DNA of 64,000 nt, taken from assembly GCA_031216755.1 (NCBI GenBank), contig JARUHG010000004.1:1-64000 (forward strand), in the 5' to 3' direction. The notes beneath the pieces were generated by a model. It saw nothing but the letters and a program-made list of their open reading frames with translations, was not told the origin of the DNA and searched no databases. The stretch is from Lysobacter arvi (GTDB lineage Bacteria > Pseudomonadota > Gammaproteobacteria > Xanthomonadales > Xanthomonadaceae). Position 1 is the first letter of the stretch, and the number at the start of each line of letters is the position of its first letter. Both the position numbers and the translations under genes were made by a program. Below, in pieces: positions 57,101-64,000 of this stretch.

Positions 57101-58396
57101 TCAGGCCGCGGAGGGCAACAGCGGCTGCAGCAGGTCCAGTGTGCGGGCCAGCGCGCCGCGACCGGTTTCCACCAGCGCACGGCCGGCGGCGGTCATGCGC
57201 TCGCGACGGGCGGGATCGCCCAGCAGTTGCGCCAGCGCGCGTTCGACGTGCTCCGCGTCCGGCGCCACGCACAGCGCACCGGCATCTTCCAGGCGCTGCG
57301 CGATCTCGACGAAGTTGTGCAGGTGCGGGCCGGTGACGATGGCCGTGCCGGTCGCCGCCGGCTCGAGCAGGTTGTGGCCGCCGATCGCCTGCAGGCTGCC
57401 TCCGACGAAGGCCACGTCGGCGCACGCGTAAAAGCTCATCAGCTCGCCGAGCGTGTCGATCACGAACACCGCGTCGTCCGACTGCGGCCACTGCTGCCGC
57501 GAACGCGTGGACACGTTCCATCCCGCGGCGCGCGCGGTTTCGGCAACGGTACGGAAACGTTCCGGATGGCGCGGCGCCCACAGCATCAGCAGATCGGGGA
57601 ACTGCGCGCGCAACTGGCGATGGATGGCGATCACCGCCGCCTCCTCGTCCTCGTGCGTGCTCGCGGCGATCCAGACCGGACGACCGCCGCAGCGCGCGCG
57701 GCACTGCGCCGCGAATCCGGCGAGATCGTCCGGAACGGCGACGTCGAACTTGAGGTTGCCCACTTCGGCGATCTGGCCCGGGTCGGCGCCCAGCCGCACG
57801 AAACGCTCGCCATCGGCACGCGATTGCGCGGCGACCGTGCGCACGGTGCGCAGCGCGCGGGCGACCAGCGGCGCGAGCACGCGATAGCCGCGCAGCGAGC
57901 GCTCGGACAACCGCGCGTTGAGGATCACAGCCGGGATGCCCGCATCGCGGCAGCCGAACAACAGGCTCGGCCACAGCTCGGTTTCCATGATCAGCGCCGC
58001 GTACGGCCGGTAGTGCTTGAGGAACCGGCCGACCGCGCCGGGCAGGTCGTAGGGGAGATAGACGTGTTCGACCGCGTCGCCCCACAGCGCATGCACGCGC
58101 TCGGACCCGGTGGGTGTGATCGTCGTGACCAGCAGGCGCAGGTCCGGTCGTGCGCGACGCAATGCGTTGACCAGCGGAACCGCGGCGTTGACCTCACCCA
58201 CGGAAACGGCGTGGACCCACAGCGTACGCATCGGCGCGGCGTCGCCGTAGTGCGCGTAACGCTCCTGCCATCGCAGGAAATACGCAGGCTGGCGCAGCCC
58301 TCGCCAGATGAGGTGATAGACCGTGATCGGCGCCAACAGATACAGGGCGACCGAGTACAGGCCGCGCAACAGGCGCTCGATGGGGTCTTTCGGCAT
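57101..58396 (-). CDS. waaA: Kdo transferase
   Basis: A 431-residue GT30 Kdo transferase attaching Kdo to lipid IVA on the cytoplasmic face of the inner membrane. The N-terminus is a TM anchor (LLRGLYSVALYLLAPITVYHLIW), then WVHAVSVGEVNAAVPLV, METELWPSLL, and the C-terminal GTB-fold FVGGSLQAIGGHNLLEPAATG. A TATCCT hexamer 7 nt before the ATG at 58396 favours this start over the ATG two codons upstream (58402). It is divergent from the LpxL-like gene, both LPS-related. Confidence 0.94.
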   Translation of the reverse strand: MPKDPIERLLRGLYSVALYLLAPITVYHLIWRGLRQPAYFLRWQERYAHYGDAAPMRTLWVHAVSVGEVNAAVPLVNALRRARPDLRLLVTTITPTGSERVHALWGDAVEHVYLPYDLPGAVGRFLKHYRPYAALIMETELWPSLLFGCRDAGIPAVILNARLSERSLRGYRVLAPLVARALRTVRTVAAQSRADGERFVRLGADPGQIAEVGNLKFDVAVPDDLAGFAAQCRARCGGRPVWIAASTHEDEEAAVIAIHRQLRAQFPDLLMLWAPRHPERFRTVAETARAAGWNVSTRSRQQWPQSDDAVFVIDTLGELMSFYACADVAFVGGSLQAIGGHNLLEPAATGTAIVTGPHLHNFVEIAQRLEDAGALCVAPDAEHVERALAQLLGDPARRERMTAAGRALVETGRGALARTLDLLQPLLPSAA

Positions 58397-58403
58397 CGGC
58401 ATA

Positions 58404-58409
58404 AGGATA
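58404..58409 (-). promoter_or_regulatory. -10 element, probable leaderless waaA mRNA
   Basis: TATCCT on the minus strand ends 7 nt before the ATG at 58396; no Shine-Dalgarno. Confidence 0.4.
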
Positions 58410-58485
58410 ACGAAGCCGGTGACGGCCGGGCGAAGGAACTGTCGCCCGCGTCGAGCGCGTCTACTGCACGCAGGCGTCGGCCCCG

Positions 58486-58491
58486 TAGAAT
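58486..58491 (+). promoter_or_regulatory. -10 element, probable leaderless acyltransferase mRNA
   Basis: TAGAAT ends 6 nt before the ATG at 58498; no Shine-Dalgarno. Confidence 0.45.
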
Positions 58492-58497
58492 CGCCGG

Positions 58498-59430
58498 ATG
58501 TCCAGGGCAGTCGAATCCCCCACGTCCCCGCCGTCGCCGCCGCTCGGTCCGCGCCATTGGCCCATGTGGCTTGCGTTGGGCGTCATGGTCGTCGGCGCGC
58601 ACCTGCCGTGGGCCGTGCAACGCGCGCTGGGGCGGCTGATCGGGATGCTCGCGCTGGGCGTGGCGACCGCGCGCAAGCGCGCGGCGCGCATCAACCTGGC
58701 GCTATGCTTTCCCGAGATGCCAGCAGAAGAGCGCGAGCGCCTGCTGCGCGACAGCTTCCGCGACCTGGGCATCGGCCTGTTCGAGTTCGCCCGCGCCTGG
58801 TGGGGCTCGGCCGCACCGATGCGCCGCACCGTGCGCATCGAAGGGCTGGAACGGCTGGACGACGTCCGCGCGCAAGGCCGCGGCGTGTTGCTGGTCTCCG
58901 GTCACTTCATGACCCTGGAGATGTGCGGCCGCCTGATGTGCGACCACCTGCCGCTCACGGGCATGTACCGCCGGCATCGCAGTCCGGTGATGGAATGGGC
59001 GGTCAAGCGCGGGCGCCTGCGCTACGCCAAGGCGATGTTCACCAACGACGAGATCCGCCCGGCGATCCGCCACCTCAAGCAGGGTGGCTTCCTGTGGTAC
59101 GCGCCGGACCAGGACATGCGCGGCAAGGACACGGTGTTCGCGCCGTTCTTCGGCGTGCCGGCGGCGACGATCACCGCCACCCACCAGTTCGCGCGACTGA
59201 GCGGCTGCGCGGTGGTGCCGTTCTTCCACCGCCGCGAAGGCGCCGACTACGTGCTGCGCATCGGCGCGCCGCTGGAGGACTTCCCTTCCAGCGATGCCGC
59301 GGCCGATTCCACGCGGGTGAACGCCGCCATCGAGGCGATGGTGCGCGAGGCGCCGACGCAGTACCTGTGGATCCACCGCCGCTTCAAGCGTCGCCCGCCG
59401 GGCATGAGTTCGCCCTACGGCAAGCGCTGA
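58498..59430 (+). CDS. Lipid A late acyltransferase (LpxL/HtrB family)
   Basis: A 310-residue inner-membrane acyltransferase adding a secondary acyl chain to Kdo-lipid A. It has the N-terminal TM segment, the catalytic HxxxxE in SGHFMTLEMCG (His to Glu intact), and PDQDMRGKDTVFAPFFGVPAAT and QYLWIHRRFKRRPPG. It is divergent from waaA, whose product makes its likely acceptor. TAGAAT 6 nt upstream suggests a leaderless transcript and supports this start. It serves as the in-window reference for the dead homologue at 17146. Confidence 0.93.
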   Translation: MSRAVESPTSPPSPPLGPRHWPMWLALGVMVVGAHLPWAVQRALGRLIGMLALGVATARKRAARINLALCFPEMPAEERERLLRDSFRDLGIGLFEFARAWWGSAAPMRRTVRIEGLERLDDVRAQGRGVLLVSGHFMTLEMCGRLMCDHLPLTGMYRRHRSPVMEWAVKRGRLRYAKAMFTNDEIRPAIRHLKQGGFLWYAPDQDMRGKDTVFAPFFGVPAATITATHQFARLSGCAVVPFFHRREGADYVLRIGAPLEDFPSSDAAADSTRVNAAIEAMVREAPTQYLWIHRRFKRRPPGMSSPYGKR

Positions 59431-59433
59431 ACG

Positions 59434-60738
59434 TCATTCGCGCGCGAGCAGGCTTCCTGCGTAGAGCGCGGCGAGCAACAGCGTCAGGCCGCCCCAGAAC
59501 GTCGAGTAGAACGCCAGGTGGGTGTTGATCGGGAACACCGTCACCGCGAGGGCCCACATCGCCGGGCGCGCGCGCTCGCGCGCCTGTTCGTCGGCGAAGC
59601 GCCACGCACGCCACGCCAGCGCCAGCCCGGCCAGCCATAGCAACATCCCGAACGCGCCGGTTTCGCTGAGCACTTCCAGCACGATCTGATGCGCATGCAG
59701 CGCCGGGCCGGTGCCCCACACGGCGCGCTCGCCCGGTGCGGGATCGCAGGCTGGGAACGCCTCGCGGAAGCCGCGCGCGCCGACGCCGTTGATGGGGTGT
59801 TCGCGCACCATGCACAGCGCCGCGTCCCAGATGCGCGCGCGGCCGGACAGCGCGCTGTCCACGCCTTCCACGTCGGCGGTGACCGCATGCGTGGTGCGCG
59901 CGATGCGTTCGCGCACCTGCGGCACGGTGATGCTCAACGTCGCGATGGCGATGGCGCCCACGGCGAACACGCCCACCAGCTTCTTCCAGCCGACCAGTCG
60001 CCAACCCGACAGCACCAGCGCGACGGCGTAGGTGATCCACGACGCGCGCGAGCCGGCCAGCACCAGCACGATGCCGATCGCCGCGGCCGCCAACAGCCAG
60101 CCGGTCGTGCCCATGCGGCGCCCGCCGGCGAACAGCAGGAACGGAGACAAACTCGCCAGCACCGGGCCGAGCTTGAGGTTGCACGGACCGAGCACGCCGC
60201 TGAGGCGATCCACGCCGGCGACCTCCTGCGGCGTGCACATGCCGTGGCCGCTGATCGCGTGCTTGATGCCGTCGATGCCGGAGAACAGCGGGCTCGCGCC
60301 GGTGGCCGCCTGCACCAGTGCATCGAGCGTCCAGATGGCTACGATCACCGCCAGCCCGCCGAACGTCACGCGACGTCCGCGCGGATCGGCCACCGCCGAG
60401 GCGACCAGCCACAGGAACGGCAGGTAGCGCAGGTCCACCGCCGCTTCGCGCAGTGCGCGGGCGGGATCGATCGCGTCGAGCGCGGACACCAGTTCCGGCG
60501 TCCAGTACGCGAAGAACAGCACGCTGGTCAGCGCCCACGCCGGATTGCTCAACAGCTTGTCGCCGCCGCGGAAGCGCGAGAGCGCCAGGTGCACGATGGC
60601 CGCCAGCGCGCCCAGCGCGAGCACGCCTTCCGCATAGCCCGGCGCTGGCCAGAGCGCGACGTAGGCGAGGATCCACGCCGGCGCCCAACGCCATCCACGC
60701 ACGCGCGGTTCGGCGGGCAGGGCCCTAGCGGGATCCAT
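59434..60738 (-). CDS. O-antigen ligase/polymerase-like membrane protein
   Basis: A 434-residue protein with about 10-12 TM helices and a large periplasmic loop before the last helices, the pattern of the Wzy/WaaL family. The loop region contains GSRASWITYAVALVL, ALSGRARIWDAALCMVREHPINGVGARGFREAFP and HAHQIVLEVLSETGAFG, with the RxxxW and H-rich elements typical of O-antigen ligases. It could ligate O-antigen to lipid A core or polymerise units; the context does not decide. It overlaps the glycosyltransferase gene by 14 bp. Confidence 0.88.
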   Translation of the reverse strand: MDPARALPAEPRVRGWRWAPAWILAYVALWPAPGYAEGVLALGALAAIVHLALSRFRGGDKLLSNPAWALTSVLFFAYWTPELVSALDAIDPARALREAAVDLRYLPFLWLVASAVADPRGRRVTFGGLAVIVAIWTLDALVQAATGASPLFSGIDGIKHAISGHGMCTPQEVAGVDRLSGVLGPCNLKLGPVLASLSPFLLFAGGRRMGTTGWLLAAAAIGIVLVLAGSRASWITYAVALVLSGWRLVGWKKLVGVFAVGAIAIATLSITVPQVRERIARTTHAVTADVEGVDSALSGRARIWDAALCMVREHPINGVGARGFREAFPACDPAPGERAVWGTGPALHAHQIVLEVLSETGAFGMLLWLAGLALAWRAWRFADEQARERARPAMWALAVTVFPINTHLAFYSTFWGGLTLLLAALYAGSLLARE

Positions 60739-61846
60739 CGATGAGCTCGGCGTAGACGGCAAGCGTGGCCTCCTGCATCGCATGCAATGAATGCGGAATC
60801 GTATCCGGCGGCGCAGGCCGATGCGTAAGAAGTTCGTAGCCGCCGCGATGCAGCGCGTCCAGGTCGAACGGCACGATCGCGCCGCCGGGCTGCCACCTTG
60901 CGAGCAGTTCGCCGACGCCGCCGTGCGCCCAGCCAAGCACCGGGCGACCGACCGACCACGCTTCCAGCACCGTGCGGCCGAACGCCTCCGGCTTGCGCGA
61001 AAGCTGCAGCACGACATCGCTCGCCGCATAGGCGCGCGCGATCGCGTCGGTGGGTTCGGTGAAGGCGAGCGCGCCGGCGATGCCGAGCGTCGCGGCTTCG
61101 CGCTCGAGTTCGGCGATGTACGCCTCGCGGCCGGCTTCGCGCGCGCCGGGCAGCCACAGTCGCGCGTCCATGCCGTCCGCACGCAGGCGCGACAGCAACG
61201 CGAGCGCATCGGCGTGTCCTTTCAGCCGCGTGCCGCGACCGGGCAGGAGCAGCAGCGGCCCGTCGCCGCCGAGCGCCGGGTGCATCGATGCGGCCCATGC
61301 GCGTGCGTCGATGTCGGGACACGGCGCGCGCGGGAAGGTGCGAGGGTCGATGCCGCGCGGGATCACGCGCAACTTCGACGCATCCACCGACGGGTAATGC
61401 GCGAGCACGAAGGTACGCACGGTGTCCGACACGCAGATCACGCGCTCGCCGCGGGTCATCACCGCGCTGTAGCGCGACGGCGAGTTGAGTCCATGCACGG
61501 TGGTGATCCAGCGCGGGCGTCGCGACGCCGGCATGCTGCGCACTGCGAATTCGCCGACCCACGCGGGAAGCCGCGAGCGCGCGTGCACGATGTCCACGCG
61601 TTCGCGCTCGACCAACGCGCGCAACGCCCGGACATGACGGAACGTGAGCGGCGACTTCCGGCCAATGTCGAGCGCGACGTGTTCGGCGCCCAGTGCGAGC
61701 AGGCGCGGCACGAGGCGGCCGCCTTTCGACACGACGATCGCGCGATGGCCGGCGTCAACCAGCGCCTGCGCGATTTCGAGGGTGGAACGTTCGACGCCGC
61801 CCGATTCTAGGGCCGGCAGCAGCTGGACGACGGTCAGCCGGCGCAT
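60725..61846 (-). CDS. GT4-family glycosyltransferase
   Basis: A 373-residue GT-B glycosyltransferase. It starts TVVQLLPALESGGVERSTLEIAQALV, has TVHGLNSPSRYSAVM, the donor-side LPGRGTRLKGHADALALL and the ExxE-type motif RKPEAFGRTVLEAWSVGRPVLG. It probably adds a sugar to the LPS core or O-antigen, given the overlap with the ligase-like gene. The start at 61846 has GGAG upstream. Sugar donor not determinable. Confidence 0.92.
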   Translation of the reverse strand: MRRLTVVQLLPALESGGVERSTLEIAQALVDAGHRAIVVSKGGRLVPRLLALGAEHVALDIGRKSPLTFRHVRALRALVERERVDIVHARSRLPAWVGEFAVRSMPASRRPRWITTVHGLNSPSRYSAVMTRGERVICVSDTVRTFVLAHYPSVDASKLRVIPRGIDPRTFPRAPCPDIDARAWAASMHPALGGDGPLLLLPGRGTRLKGHADALALLSRLRADGMDARLWLPGAREAGREAYIAELEREAATLGIAGALAFTEPTDAIARAYAASDVVLQLSRKPEAFGRTVLEAWSVGRPVLGWAHGGVGELLARWQPGGAIVPFDLDALHRGGYELLTHRPAPPDTIPHSLHAMQEATLAVYAELIDGSR

Positions 61847-61892
61847 GCGCGGCTCCGCGGCGGAAATTCGCGGCACCGGCGCTGCGCGTGGA

Positions 61893-62093
61893 TCAGTCTT
61901 CGAGGACGAAGTGCGAGCCGCAGTACGGGCACTGCACCTCGCCGTTCTCGGCTTCGATGGGCAGGTACACGCGCGGATGCGAGTTCCACAGCGCCATCGA
62001 GGGCAGCGGGCAGCTCAGCGGCAGGTCGGCGCGGTGCACGACATAGCGCTGCTCGGCGTTGGCCTGGGTCGGATGGGCGTTGGCTGCGGTCAT
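61893..62093 (-). CDS. CHCC-type zinc-finger protein
   Basis: A 66-residue protein with a C-terminal zf-CHCC-like motif: HPRVYLPIE followed by VQCPYCGSHFVLED. Such short proteins are homologues of mitochondrial NDUFS6-like zinc fingers; the role in bacteria is not established. It lies 46 bp upstream of the glycosyltransferase gene in the same direction. A possible -10 TAAACT lies at 62127-62132. Confidence 0.85.
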   Translation of the reverse strand: MTAANAHPTQANAEQRYVVHRADLPLSCPLPSMALWNSHPRVYLPIEAENGEVQCPYCGSHFVLED

Positions 62094-62174
62094 GGGTCGG
62101 AACGGCTGTGGCGACGCGGGAGGGCGAGTTTACCAGCCCGCGTGCGAAGACCGGCGCGAACCGCGCCTTCGCCG

Positions 62175-62882
62175 CTAGTCGGCCAGATCGAGCAGCAGGG
62201 CGAGCGCCGGCCCGCCGGCCGCCTGCAGCCGCAGCGTCCCGGTCTCCTCGCGCATGGCGAGGGCGTCGCCGGGCTGGAGCGCGATGCCGCCGTTCGCCGT
62301 CACGGCGCCGGACACGATCTGCAGCCAGTACAGCCGCGCGGGATCTAGCCCGACTTCCACCGTCTCGTCGGTTTCGACCCGCGATTGCAGCAGCCGCGCA
62401 TCCTGGCGGATCGCCAGGCTCGCCTCCCCGCCGTCGCCAGAGGCCAGCAAGGTCCAGCCGCGCGCCCCGGCCGGCGCGGCGGCGCGTCGGGCGTAGGCGG
62501 GCTGGTGGTTCAGACGCGACGGCTGGATCCACATCTGCAGCAGATGCAGCGGTTCGGACGCCGATGCGTTGCGTTCGGCGTGCTCCACGCCGTGGCCGGC
62601 GCTGAGCCATTGCAGTTCGCCGCTGCGGAGCGTGCCGCTGCCGCCGATGGCATCCTCGTGGGCGAGCTCGCCGGCGATCACGAACGTCAGCAGTTCCATG
62701 TTCGCGTGCCGGGCCTGCTCGAAGGCGGCACCGGGCTGGAGCCGATCCTCGTTGAGGACGCGCAACGCGCCGAAGCCCATCCATTGCGGGTCGTAATGCC
62801 CGCCGAAGGAGAACGCGTGGCGGCTGTCGCGGCCTTGCGCGGCGGAACGGCCGCGGGAGGCGTCGGGGCGCTGGAAGATCAT
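62175..62882 (-). CDS. Pirin family protein
   Basis: A 235-residue bicupin of the pirin family. It has FGGHYDPQWMGFGALRVLNEDRL, MELLTFVIAGELAHED and GVEHAERNASASEPLHLLQMWI. The usual metal ligands are His-x-His, then His-x-Glu; here HAE is present but the first His pair reads ARHANME, so the first His is replaced (Ala) and only one His remains in that element. The function is unknown; quercetinase or transcription co-factor roles are described for other pirins. Upstream of the zinc-finger gene in the same direction. Confidence 0.88.
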   Translation of the reverse strand: MIFQRPDASRGRSAAQGRDSRHAFSFGGHYDPQWMGFGALRVLNEDRLQPGAAFEQARHANMELLTFVIAGELAHEDAIGGSGTLRSGELQWLSAGHGVEHAERNASASEPLHLLQMWIQPSRLNHQPAYARRAAAPAGARGWTLLASGDGGEASLAIRQDARLLQSRVETDETVEVGLDPARLYWLQIVSGAVTANGGIALQPGDALAMREETGTLRLQAAGGPALALLLDLAD

Positions 62883-63018
62883 CGGCTGGCTCGCGCTGGG
62901 GGTGCGAAACGTAGCGCGAAAGAAGGCGCGATGCGACTGCGGGACACCGCGCCGGTGCCTGCCGTCCGGCCGGGCGCGCGGGCCCGGACCGGACGGAGGC
63001 GATTTGGGGACGTACTGC

Positions 63019-63600
63019 TTACTTCGCCGCGGGCACGACCGCTTCGGTCGTGATGCGGATGGTCACGTTGTCGCTCACGTTGGGCGCGTACTTGTCCACG
63101 CCGAAATCGCTGCGCTTGATGGTCGTGGTGGCGTCGAAGCCGGCCGCGGCGCGCTTGGCCATCGGCTGCTCGCCGATCTTGTTGATCGTGGTGTCCAGCA
63201 CCACCGGCTTGGTCACGCCCTTGATGGTCAGGTCGCCGAACACGCGCAGCTTCTTGTCGCCGGCCGCTTCGACCTTCGTGCTCTTGAAGGTGATGTTCGG
63301 GAACTTCTCGGCGTCGAAGAAATCGGCGCTGCGCAGGTGCTCGTCGAACTTCGCGACGTGCGAGTCCAAACCGGCCAGCGGGATGGTCACTTCCACCTTC
63401 GAGGTGCCGACGTTCTTCGGATCGTAGGTGATCGAGCCGTCGACCTGGCCGAAATGCGCGATCGGGTTGGAGAAGCCGAAGTGGCTCCAGCTGGCGACCA
63501 CGTCGGTGTGGTTCGGGTCGATCTTGTAGGTGACCGGCGCGGCGAAGGCGGCGGTGCTGGCGGCGATCAAAGCCGCGGTCAGGGCGATGCGCTTGAACAT
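63019..63600 (-). CDS. YceI family periplasmic protein
   Basis: A 193-residue lipocalin-like YceI protein with a signal peptide (MFKRIALTAALIAASTAAFA) and YKIDPNHTDVVASWSHFGFSNPIAHFGQVDGSITYDP. The fold binds isoprenoid-like lipids in other members (general knowledge). GGAGAA precedes the ATG. It is downstream of a nitroreductase gene in the same direction with 43 bp between. Confidence 0.93.
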   Translation of the reverse strand: MFKRIALTAALIAASTAAFAAPVTYKIDPNHTDVVASWSHFGFSNPIAHFGQVDGSITYDPKNVGTSKVEVTIPLAGLDSHVAKFDEHLRSADFFDAEKFPNITFKSTKVEAAGDKKLRVFGDLTIKGVTKPVVLDTTINKIGEQPMAKRAAAGFDATTTIKRSDFGVDKYAPNVSDNVTIRITTEAVVPAAK

Positions 63601-63643
63601 GCGGGTGGTTCTCCGTTGGGTGGCGGGCGGGCGTTACTGCGGC

Positions 63644-64000
63644 TTACAGGATCCGTGCCGCCTCGTCGAAGGACAGTCGCGGCGAACGGGGGAACAGCTT
63701 GGCCGTGTCGCCATGGCCAAGGTTGATCAGGAAATTCGACTTGATCTTCGTGCCGGCGAAGAAGGCTTCATCGACCAGCGCGTTGTTGAAGCCCGACATC
63801 GGACCGGTGTCCAGGCCCAGCGCGCGCGCGGCCATCAGCACGTACGCGCCCTGCAGGCTGCCATTGCGCAGCGCGATCGTGGTCAGGTCCGCCTCGGGCT
63901 TGCCGTCGAACCAGCCGCGCGCGTCGGTGTGCGGGAACAGGTACGGCAGCTTCTCGTAGAACGCCAGGTCGTACGCGACGATGGCGGTGACCGGCGCGGC
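63644..64000 (-). CDS. RutE-like nitroreductase, 3' part (5' end outside window)
   Basis: The C-terminal 118 residues of a nitroreductase-fold flavoprotein; the 5' end is cut by the window edge. [68 protein letters not shown] and [14 protein letters not shown] match malonic-semialdehyde reductase RutE and its relatives (FMN/NADH). The exact substrate cannot be set without the rest of the gene. It reads towards the YceI gene. Confidence 0.85.
   Translation of the reverse strand, partial: AAPVTAIVAYDLAFYEKLPYLFPHTDARGWFDGKPEADLTTIALRNGSLQGAYVLMAARALGLDTGPMSGFNNALVDEAFFAGTKIKSNFLINLGHGDTAKLFPRSPRLSFDEAARIL

Noticed and set aside
57001..57180. Upstream extension of the acid phosphatase gene
   Set aside because: It runs into the waaA coding region in another frame; the GTG at 56994 with AGGAG is a better start.

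Overview
The window is a high-GC (mostly 65-72% in hand-counted lines) proteobacterial chromosome segment that looks like Lysobacter or a close Xanthomonadaceae relative. The evidence is a PPi-dependent phosphofructokinase close to an H+-pumping pyrophosphatase, a fused aspartokinase/homoserine dehydrogenase (ThrA), a long ilvD-ilvC-ilvG-ilvM-ilvE-ilvA-leuACDB run, a pcm-like/tolC/waaA cluster, TonB-dependent receptors and winged-helix/PD40 regulators, and several probable leaderless mRNAs. No tRNA, rRNA, CRISPR array or insertion sequence was seen inside the window. Two tandem strong promoters at the extreme left edge point outwards and may drive a stable RNA operon just beyond it.

Layout. 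1-11.9 kb: housekeeping genes (DUF192 lipoprotein, rubredoxin, thiE-hemL, argD-type aminotransferase, voltage-gated channel, SDR, small kinase, DedA-PAP2-LssY fusion, LON-domain protein, mpl, adk). 12-20 kb: pyrophosphate metabolism (pfp, hppA, ppa). Between hppA and ppa lies a lower-GC three-gene cassette: a 38-residue Cys/Trp-rich peptide, a secreted protein, and an LpxL-like acyltransferase without its catalytic His/Glu. 20-28.6 kb: an aspartyl/asparaginyl hydroxylase-like protein, a TonB-dependent receptor, an AraC regulator, a winged-helix/PD40 sensor-regulator and a two-TM-pore ion channel, all on the minus strand.

28.7-47.8 kb: biosynthesis. thiC carries a TPP riboswitch. thrABC and ilvD-to-leuB each follow a short leader peptide packed with the codons of their end products. 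The thr leader has a four-segment pairing scheme and the ilv leader has a textbook U-tailed terminator, so both are attenuation systems. ThrA-C make threonine, IlvA starts isoleucine from threonine, and Ilv/Leu enzymes complete the branched-chain amino acids.

47.9-64 kb: envelope functions. A lipoprotein, then an RND efflux pump with its adaptor, divergent from a TetR regulator across a short palindrome; a PCMT-like methyltransferase and TolC (possible outer-membrane partner); a class A acid phosphatase; LPS genes (waaA, LpxL-like acyltransferase, O-antigen-ligase-like protein, glycosyltransferase); then a zinc-finger protein, pirin, YceI and the 3' part of a RutE-like nitroreductase cut by the window edge.

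The most unusual item is the peptide/secreted protein/dead-acyltransferase cassette at 17.1-19.1 kb. Other notable items are the paired thr and ilv attenuators and the repeated pattern of a -10 hexamer 6-7 nt upstream of an ATG.
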